Source of the DNA: Chloroflexota bacterium
GTDB taxonomy: Bacteria; Chloroflexota; Anaerolineae; Aggregatilineales; Phototrophicaceae
Length of the DNA: 64,000 nt
NCBI GenBank assembly: GCA_020161935.1
Contig: JAIUNI010000008.1
Coordinates: 62,001-126,000, forward strand
Direction: 5' to 3'
The notes beneath the pieces were generated by a model. The model saw only the letters and a program-made list of their open reading frames with translations, made no database searches and had not been told where the DNA came from. How positions within the stretch are numbered: position 1 is the stretch's first letter; every line of letters begins with the position of its first letter. The position numbers and the translations under genes are program-made. Positions 32,163 to 37,932 of this stretch are shown here, in pieces.

Positions 32163-32642
32163 ATGGCAGTTCGAACATTGCAGGACAGCATCCAACTTGA
32201 GAAAGAGTTGGTCGAGGCGATCAAACAGAATACACGCAAGCACGGGGGGACAATTTTCAAGAAGCTGCTGATGAGCTTCGCTGTACCGTATGTGGTTTTT
32301 ATCGTGCTGTGGGTGATTACCAGCGAAATACGGAATATGGTCGCCATTCAATACGACGATACGACTTTAAACACAACCAGCTTGATTTCGAGCATCTTAC
32401 TGGTGGTGATGGTGACGATTGTGGTGTGGCGCTGGTTGGAGAAGCGCTTTCACGGCGTAGCGCTGATCGGGCAGTTGGTGGGGATTTCAAAAGCGGTGCT
32501 GGTGGTCGAAAAGAAGATTGAGGAAACCAAGCAAAAGACCGAGGCTGCGCCAAGCGACGTAGCGGAGATTGAACGCTTGGCTTATGCGGCGTGGGATCAA
32601 TATACTCAAGTGATGCGGGATGCAGGACTGCCGGTTGACTAA
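32163..32642 (+). CDS. Small two-helix membrane protein, hypothetical
   Basis: A 159-residue protein with two membrane helices, LLMSFAVPYVVFIVLWVITSEI (about residues 35-56) and TSLISSILLVVMVTIVVWRWLE (about 72-93), separated by a short extracytoplasmic loop. The cytoplasmic C-terminal helix has KAVLVVEKKIEETKQKTEAAPSDVAEIERL, which looks like a coiled coil. It sits between two glycosyltransferases (15 and 20 bp gaps), so a role in anchoring or regulating polysaccharide assembly is possible but unproved. No known family recognised. Confidence 0.7.
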   Translation: MAVRTLQDSIQLEKELVEAIKQNTRKHGGTIFKKLLMSFAVPYVVFIVLWVITSEIRNMVAIQYDDTTLNTTSLISSILLVVMVTIVVWRWLEKRFHGVALIGQLVGISKAVLVVEKKIEETKQKTEAAPSDVAEIERLAYAAWDQYTQVMRDAGLPVD

Positions 32643-32662
32643 CACAAGTGAACGGATAGCTG

Positions 32663-33844
32663 ATGAGCCAAACACAACGCCCGATAAAAATCATGAATTT
32701 GATTGCGCGGCTGAACGTCGGGGGGCCAGCGGTGGCGGTTACACACCTGACCGAGCAGCTCGGCGCACCGGATTACGAGAGTTTGCTGGTCTGCGGCACG
32801 ATTGAGCCGGGTGAAGGCGACATGAGCTACTACGCCATCGAGCGCGGCATCACCCCGATTATCATCCCCGAACTCGGCCGGTCACTCAGCCCGATCCGTG
32901 ACATACGGACGCTGTGGAAAGTCTACCAGCTTATCCGGCAAGAAAAGCCAGACGTGATCCATACCCACGCGGCGAAGGCCGGTTTCGTGGGGCGGGTTGC
33001 GGCGTGGCTAGCGGGTGTTCCGGTGATCGTCCACACCTTCCACGGGCATGTCTTTCGCGGGTATTTTAGCCCGACTAAAACCCAGTTTTTCATCGTTTTA
33101 GAGCGGCTTACTGCCCGTATGTCGGACACGGTCATTACCCTATCAGATGGGCTGCGGCGGGAGCTGGCGGAGGAATACCACATCACCCGCAAGGGGCGGA
33201 TTACGGTGCTGCCGCTGGGTCTTGATTTGAAGTATCTAACCGAGATGCCGCGTAAAACAGGCGACTTCCGCAAAGCGTATAACATCCCCTTCGACGCGCC
33301 GCTGGTGGGCATCGTCGGGCGGATTACCCCGATTAAGAACCATCCGCTGTTCCTCCAAGCGGCACTCAAAATCCGCGAACAACTGCCGAACGCACGGTTC
33401 GCAATCGTCGGGGACGGCGAAACACGCGCCGAAACCGAAGCGCTGGTTGACCAACTCGGCCTGCGCGAGGCCGTGATCTTTACCGGTTGGCAGAAGGACA
33501 TGGGTAAGGTTTACAGCGACCTCGATGTGCTGGTCATCAGCAGCGTGAACGAAGGTACGCCTGTGACAGTCATCGAAGCGCTGGCGGCAGGCTGCCCGGT
33601 GGTGGCAACAGCGGTCGGCGGATTACCGGATTTGCTCGACCACGGCAAACTGGGCAAGCTGGTGGAACAAGACGCGACGGCCTTATGCAGCGGGATTGTG
33701 GACACGCTGAACAGCCCGCCGGACGGACATGAAGCCCAAACGCTGATGGTTGACCGCTACGGTATCGAGCGGCTGGTGAAAGACCTCGACGGTTTGTATC
33801 GCGGGATACTGGCGAAGAAGCATCGCAGTAAAACCCCACCCTAA
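32663..33844 (+). CDS. Glycosyltransferase, GT4-like (GT-B fold)
   Basis: A 393-residue GT-B glycosyltransferase. The N-terminal half reads IKIMNLIARLNVGGPAVAVTHL and DVIHTHAAKAGFVGRVAAWLAGVPVIVHTFHGHVFRGYF, the C-terminal half VGIVGRITPIKNHPLFLQAALKI and RFAIVGDGETRAETE. The donor motif NEGTPVTVIE (E-x7-E) is at about residue 297. HGHVFRGYFSPTKTQFF resembles WcaA/EpsF-type exopolysaccharide transferases. Its stop codon lies inside palindrome family C, in whose centre the IS4-family element has inserted just downstream. It is the last gene of the polysaccharide operon. Confidence 0.92.
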   Translation: MSQTQRPIKIMNLIARLNVGGPAVAVTHLTEQLGAPDYESLLVCGTIEPGEGDMSYYAIERGITPIIIPELGRSLSPIRDIRTLWKVYQLIRQEKPDVIHTHAAKAGFVGRVAAWLAGVPVIVHTFHGHVFRGYFSPTKTQFFIVLERLTARMSDTVITLSDGLRRELAEEYHITRKGRITVLPLGLDLKYLTEMPRKTGDFRKAYNIPFDAPLVGIVGRITPIKNHPLFLQAALKIREQLPNARFAIVGDGETRAETEALVDQLGLREAVIFTGWQKDMGKVYSDLDVLVISSVNEGTPVTVIEALAAGCPVVATAVGGLPDLLDHGKLGKLVEQDATALCSGIVDTLNSPPDGHEAQTLMVDRYGIERLVKDLDGLYRGILAKKHRSKTPP

Positions 33845-33860
33845 CCCTCCCCGTCGTAAC
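33835..33860 (-). repeat. Dispersed palindrome family C copy 2, left part
   Basis: CCCACCCTAACCCTCCCCGT followed by CGTAAC. It continues at 35053-35063 (AGGGAGGGAAC) on the other side of the insertion element. Together they match 19099-19135 with one difference. Confidence 0.85.
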
Positions 33861-35042
33861 TTCAGGGGACGACACTTTTAATTAAGGGAGGGTCTGGAGC
33901 GAGAAACAGTTCCAGACCTTTACTTTTGAGAGAGCGAAAACGCTCAAAGAGATAATCAAGACCTAAACGGAAGACGCTCAGGCGTTGTTGGCGACGGGCT
34001 AAAGGATAGAGAAAGTGAACTTTAGTGCCTTCGGTGAGTGACCAGAGCGTAGCACAAGCCAATACTAACAGCAGCCGTTCGACGTGAGCCGGCAACCAAA
34101 CGCGGGAGCGCTGCCACTGAAAGCCATCACTTTTCAAATCCCGAAAACTGGCTTCATGATAAAAACGGTGGCTGTACAGATCGGTGGACAGATCGGCTTG
34201 GTTACTGAACAAGCACCACGGTTCGGCATAGCCGACTTCCCACACGAGGTAAACCCACTTCCACTGCCAACCGGCTTTCTTAAAGACTTGAGCGCGTCCA
34301 CTCCACATGTGTCCATAAGCGACCAAGCGCCGCAGCGGTTGCGGTTTTTGACCGGGCAGGCGAATGAGGGTCGAGCGTTGAACCCGCAGTAAGTATTGCC
34401 AACCCGTATCGCTCAAGCGTTCCTGCCAAGCGGGTGACGTGCCTAAGCCCCGATCCGCGAGGAGCAAAGCCGTTTGGTCGGACGGGATGTGGTGGCGTAA
34501 CTCGGCTAATAATTCGTTCATCAGTGCCACTTGGCCTTCCTCTGGATAGTCCTCAACCGAGTATGCCCGCCAAATCAGCGGAATAGCACTGGCATGGTAG
34601 GCGACCCCCACCATCATGACCGCCACATGATTGCTGAGTTTGGTCTCGTCCACTAAGATCACCAACGGTGCTTTTCCCCACAAGCGCAACACCCAATCAA
34701 TCCACACCCCAAACAGTGGTTTCATCTCAATCCGGTCGTTGGCTAACCAGCGCTGCATCCGCCGTTCTTGGCTGCTGGCATTCGCGCAGCCGGTCAGTTC
34801 TTGTGCCACTGTGTTCAAACGGCAACTTTGTGCCGAGATCACCCCATAGCTGAATTCCCCTAGGAGTTGCTTTTGCCAGCGTCCCATTTGTGGAAATCCC
34901 TTGTCAATCATTTCATTCCACTGGTACAGTAGCACTGAGTTCATAGTGGCTTCCTTTGGTTTGTTTGGTGACTGCCAAATATGCCCTATGAACTCCTTTT
35001 TGTTAATCCTTTTTCCCTTCCTTAAAAGTGTCGTCCCCTGAA
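33861..35042. mobile_element. IS4-family insertion sequence, complete (1182 bp)
   Basis: Both ends carry the same terminal inverted repeat starting TTCAGGGGACGACACTTTT (33861 on the plus strand, 35042 inward on the minus strand). About 29 bp match with two mismatches at positions 22-23. A 10-bp direct repeat, CCGTCGTAAC, flanks the element (33851-33860 and 35043-35052) as the target-site duplication. One transposase gene fills the element on the minus strand. Intact ends, ORF and target duplication point to a recent insertion. It lies between convergent glycosyltransferase genes, inside a palindromic repeat. Confidence 0.95.
33862..34944 (-). CDS. IS4-family DDE transposase
   Basis: ATG 34944 has AAAGGAAG upstream; the frame is open further out but lies outside the coding part. 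The 360-residue protein has the RNase H-fold triad: VILVDETKLSNH (first Asp), LLLADRGLGT (second Asp) and YSHRFYHEASFRDLKSDGF. That last block matches the IS4 signature Y-(2)-R-(3)-E-(6)-K exactly and supplies the catalytic Glu. The C-terminal residues IKSVVP and the stop codon are encoded by the terminal inverted repeat itself. The gene appears intact. Confidence 0.95.
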   Translation of the reverse strand: MNSVLLYQWNEMIDKGFPQMGRWQKQLLGEFSYGVISAQSCRLNTVAQELTGCANASSQERRMQRWLANDRIEMKPLFGVWIDWVLRLWGKAPLVILVDETKLSNHVAVMMVGVAYHASAIPLIWRAYSVEDYPEEGQVALMNELLAELRHHIPSDQTALLLADRGLGTSPAWQERLSDTGWQYLLRVQRSTLIRLPGQKPQPLRRLVAYGHMWSGRAQVFKKAGWQWKWVYLVWEVGYAEPWCLFSNQADLSTDLYSHRFYHEASFRDLKSDGFQWQRSRVWLPAHVERLLLVLACATLWSLTEGTKVHFLYPLARRQQRLSVFRLGLDYLFERFRSLKSKGLELFLAPDPPLIKSVVP

Positions 35043-35052
35043 CCGTCGTAAC

Positions 35053-35063
35053 AGGGAGGGAAC
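35053..35063 (-). repeat. Dispersed palindrome family C copy 2, right part
   Basis: AGGGAGGGAAC, the remaining arm of the repeat split by the IS. With the target duplication collapsed, the stem CCCTCCC/GGGAGGG is restored. Confidence 0.8.
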
Positions 35064-35162
35064 AAAATCCCATAATACAGTCATTTTAAGAACAATTTAG
35101 CAGTTTGCTGTTCGCTCATTCAAGGCATCTACAACCATTATCCGAAGCGGTTGCGGGAGGGT

Positions 35163-36299
35163 TTACATCACCATGACTTTTTCGTAGACGGCGAGGGTTT
35201 CTTTGGCGGTTTTGCGCCAGCTAAAGTGGGTGGCGCGGGCCAGCCCCTGATTGATGAGCGAGTCGCGGAAGGGCTGCTGAAGCAGGAGCGCGATGATCGC
35301 CCCGCCCATCGCCTTCGCATTCCCCTCATCCACCAAGAAAGCCGCATCACTGGCGACCTCAGGAATGGAGGACACGTTGTTGGCGACGACTGGCGTACCG
35401 GAAGCCATCGCTTCCAGCACAGGCAGGCCGAAGCCTTCATAGATGCTGGGGTAAACAAACACATCAGCGAGGCGGTACAGAGAGGGTTTGTCGGCCTCGT
35501 CGATGTAGCCGATCCAGCGGATGTAGTCGGTGATGTTGAGTTCAGCGGCGTACTTGCGGAGATCGGGGAACATCGGGCTGCCCCACTCCGGTTCACGCCC
35601 CGCAATCACCAGCGGGATATTATCGCCCTCGGCCTGCCCCACATAGGTATAGGCCAGCAAGAGTTGGTTGACCTGTTTGCGAATGTCGAAGCCGCCCATA
35701 TACAGCACAAATTGGTCGGGCAAGTCGTACTTGGCGCGAACTGCGGCATCCCGTTCCGCACCCATGCGCGGGTGATAGTTCTCGTTGACGGCGAGGTAGG
35801 TGGTGGTGATGCTGTCTTCCGGCAAGCCAAGATATTTCACGATGTCGGCTTTGGCGGCGTTGCTGATGGTGATGGTGTGGGCGTTGCCGCGCGAGGCCGC
35901 CGTGACCAGCGAGGTATATAAACGGGCGCGAAAGCCACTGGAATATTCGGGCAGCGCGACCGGAATGACATCGAGGATGCTAGTAACAAGTTTCGCCGGA
36001 GAGGACAGCGGCGGCCCCCAATACGGCACGTGGGCAATATCCGCGCCGGACTGTTTGACGGCGGCGGGGTATGAACGCTGCTCGAACAGCACTTTGCCGA
36101 GATTGCCACTGCCGCCGCGCGTGGTGATGACGTTCACGTTGGCGGGCAGGTCATCCGGCGTGGGGTTATGCGGCGGGGCGACGAGTGTCAGCTCCAAATT
36201 GGGGGCGACGCGGCACAGGTTGTGCAAGAGGTAGCGGAGATATTGACCGCTGCCGGTGTTGGGCTGGTTCCAAAACCAGCCGTTGAAAGCGATATGCAT
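35163..36299 (-). CDS. Glycosyltransferase, GT4-like (GT-B fold)
   Basis: A 378-residue GT-B enzyme: MHIAFNGWFWNQPNTGSGQYLRYLL at the start, VPYWGPPLSSPAKLVTSILDVIPVALPEY and ITISNAAKADIVKYLGLPEDSITTTYLAV in the acceptor half, FVLYMGGFDIRKQVNQLLLAY in the donor half and YEGFGLPVLE (E-x7-E) at about residue 296. The GSGQYLRYLL opening matches GT4 members of the mannosyltransferase type. It probably acts on the same surface polysaccharide as the 29018-33844 operon, but it is transcribed from the opposite strand and separated from it by the IS. Confidence 0.92.
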   Translation of the reverse strand: MHIAFNGWFWNQPNTGSGQYLRYLLHNLCRVAPNLELTLVAPPHNPTPDDLPANVNVITTRGGSGNLGKVLFEQRSYPAAVKQSGADIAHVPYWGPPLSSPAKLVTSILDVIPVALPEYSSGFRARLYTSLVTAASRGNAHTITISNAAKADIVKYLGLPEDSITTTYLAVNENYHPRMGAERDAAVRAKYDLPDQFVLYMGGFDIRKQVNQLLLAYTYVGQAEGDNIPLVIAGREPEWGSPMFPDLRKYAAELNITDYIRWIGYIDEADKPSLYRLADVFVYPSIYEGFGLPVLEAMASGTPVVANNVSSIPEVASDAAFLVDEGNAKAMGGAIIALLLQQPFRDSLINQGLARATHFSWRKTAKETLAVYEKVMVM

Positions 36300-36392
36300 G
36301 GTTAGGTGTCAGTCTACAGTTATGGTTTTTAGTTAGAAGTGTAGAGAAATTCTCGTTACATGATTGAAATAGATATGCGGAATTAAATTTCT

Positions 36393-36416
36393 GTAGGGAC
36401 GGGATACATCCCGTCC
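36393..36416 (+). repeat. Dispersed palindrome, family A copy 3 (covariant)
   Basis: GTAGGGACGGGATACATCCC followed by GTCC. Against the copies at 4757 and 5048, one C-G pair of the stem is replaced by G-C on both arms (GGACGCGAT/ATCGCGTCC versus GGACGGGAT/ATCCCGTCC), which keeps the fold. Confidence 0.85.
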
Positions 36417-36435
36417 GCTATCACTTGAAGTAGTT

Positions 36436-36657
36436 TTAATTCCACTGATCGCCCCGCTCGATTAGGTCATCAGCAAGACTGCCAGCAGTTGACTCGATAA
36501 ATGCTAGCCATTCTACCCGATCCATATTTTCATCTCGTGTGATTTGTGAACTGACAACCACAATAACTTCAAGGTCACTATTCGAAACGCCAACCGGCAA
36601 TTCCAACTTCAAAATACCATCATGACCAACATGGGTTTTAACCTTAATTGCTTCCAT
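36436..36657 (-). CDS. Small DUF104-like/antitoxin-like protein
   Basis: ATG 36657 follows GGGG and gives a 73-residue protein. The opening MEAIKVKTHVGHDGILKLELPVGVSNSDLEVIVVV is a swapped-hairpin-like domain seen in small putative antitoxins that precede PIN toxins. The end (DRVEWLAFIESTAGSLADDLIERGDQW) is a helix like those that wrap a toxin. No toxin gene follows; the next minus-strand gene upstream is the Fur regulator, 16 bp away. It may be an orphan antitoxin, or co-transcribed with the regulator. Confidence 0.65.
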   Translation of the reverse strand: MEAIKVKTHVGHDGILKLELPVGVSNSDLEVIVVVSSQITRDENMDRVEWLAFIESTAGSLADDLIERGDQWN

Positions 36658-36673
36658 ATGTAATCCCCTTTCG

Positions 36674-37105
36674 TCATGAACACTTCTCGCAGATGCCGTA
36701 AAATTCGAGCAGGTGTCCGGTGAGTTTGACGTGCAAGCGTTCTTCCAGTTCGGCGGCGATGGCACCGAGGCCGCAGTTTTCGAACTCGATGATGCGGTTA
36801 CAGTTGGTACACACGATATGATGATGGTGTCCATCGGGCATGAGTACATAGGTCGGTGTCATGCTGCTGTTGAGATACGTCGGGCGGATGATCGACAGGC
36901 TGGTGAGCAGATCCAACGTGCGGAAAACGCTGGCACGCCCGATGGACGAATCAATCGCCTCGACCTTATCCAACACCTCTGACGACGTAATATGCCCGCC
37001 GCTTTCTTCCAATACGCCCAGCACGGTTAAGCGGGCGTTGGTGAGTTTGTGTCCGGCTTCGCGCAAACGGGCGGCGCGGGGACTCAGGTTTTCAGTTCCA
37101 GACAT
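36674..37105 (-). CDS. Fur-family metalloregulator
   Basis: ATG 37105 has AAGGAGGG upstream. The 143-residue protein has the winged-helix part (RLREAGHKLTNARLTVLGVLEESGGHITSSEVLDKVEAIDSSIGRASVFRTLDLLTSLSII) and the metal-binding part (YVLMPDGHHHHIVCTNCNRIIEFENCGLGAIAAEL, then CEKC at the end). The four histidines, CTNC and CEKC pairs give the structural zinc and regulatory metal sites of Fur/Zur/PerR. The metal sensed cannot be told from sequence. It probably represses its own region; the neighbouring small gene follows 16 bp later. Confidence 0.93.
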   Translation of the reverse strand: MSGTENLSPRAARLREAGHKLTNARLTVLGVLEESGGHITSSEVLDKVEAIDSSIGRASVFRTLDLLTSLSIIRPTYLNSSMTPTYVLMPDGHHHHIVCTNCNRIIEFENCGLGAIAAELEERLHVKLTGHLLEFYGICEKCS

Positions 37106-37224
37106 GAGGGAAACCCTCCTTACACTCAAATGATGGCAGACGCTTTTAGCCACATCTGCTGCTTCTATTGTACCTGCAAAAGCCGACAGGACGGTAGATG
37201 CGGGTCAACATTCAAATGCAAAAC

Positions 37225-37258
37225 TTAACCGCAGAGACGCAGAGAAAGAGGAGAAAAC
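37225..37258 (-). repeat. CTCTGTG-type intergenic repeat fragment, inverted
   Basis: TTAACCGCAGAGACGCAGAG followed by AAAGAGGAGAAAA, which is the reverse complement of the CTCTGCGTCTCTGCGGTTAA type of unit found at 19842-19984 and 21901-22033. Confidence 0.65.
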
Positions 37259-37344
37259 AAAGGTGGGTGTAACATTTGGGGTGGGTTGGGTGAATACGCT
37301 ATAGGAAAACGTGCAGCCGGTACCGAAAGCAGGAATTCCAAGAT

Positions 37345-37932
37345 ATGGCTCAGACGGAGAAAACACGCCTCCGGCAGTTCATTGAGTACGAGTCCAGCAC
37401 GCTGCTCGGCACGCTGCGGTATTACCTGTTCCGCGCGGGTTTGAGCGGGCGGGACTTGCCTTTAGAGGCGGCGGCTCATGATTTGCTGAACGACGTGGTG
37501 GCGGAGGCGCTGGAACACGAGGAGCGCTTCCGTACGGCGGCACACCCACGCGCGTGGCTGCTGGGGATTGCCGCCAACCTCGTCAAACGGCGACAGCACG
37601 ACATTGCCCGACGCGACCAGCGCGAACCGCTGCTGCGCGATTTACACCCTGAAGTGGAAGGCCAGATGAGCGACGACGAATTGTTTGACTGGATCGCGGA
37701 AGTCGCGACGACACCGGACGCATTTGAACAGCGCGAGGATGTCCATCTGCTGCTGGCGGCACTGCCCCAAGACGACGAACGGGTGCTGCGGCTGGCGATC
37801 ATGAACGGGTTGAATGGCGCGGCACTGGCGCGGACGCTGGGCGTTTCGCCGGGGGCGGCGCGGGTGCGGCTGCACCGGGCTTTAGGGCGGCTGCGAGTGA
37901 TTTATGCCGAACAGGAGAGTGACCATGCGTAA
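37345..37932 (+). CDS. ECF-type RNA polymerase sigma factor
   Basis: A 195-residue sigma-70 family protein without regions 1 and 3. Region 2 is LEAAAHDLLNDVVAEALEHEERFRTAAHPRAWLLGIAANLVKRRQHDIARRDQRE, and region 4 is DVHLLLAALPQDDERVLRLAIMNGLNGAALARTLGVSPGAARVRLHRALGRLR with the helix-turn-helix. A spacer (VATTPDAFEQ) joins them. The stop overlaps the start of the membrane protein gene by 8 bp, so the two are co-translated. This is the classic ECF/anti-sigma layout. Confidence 0.9.
   Translation: MAQTEKTRLRQFIEYESSTLLGTLRYYLFRAGLSGRDLPLEAAAHDLLNDVVAEALEHEERFRTAAHPRAWLLGIAANLVKRRQHDIARRDQREPLLRDLHPEVEGQMSDDELFDWIAEVATTPDAFEQREDVHLLLAALPQDDERVLRLAIMNGLNGAALARTLGVSPGAARVRLHRALGRLRVIYAEQESDHA

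Noticed and set aside
33862..35073. Transposase starting at the far upstream codon (403 aa)
   Set aside because: The extra 43 residues run through the inverted repeat and flanking DNA; ATG 34944 has a good ribosome-binding site and lies within the element.
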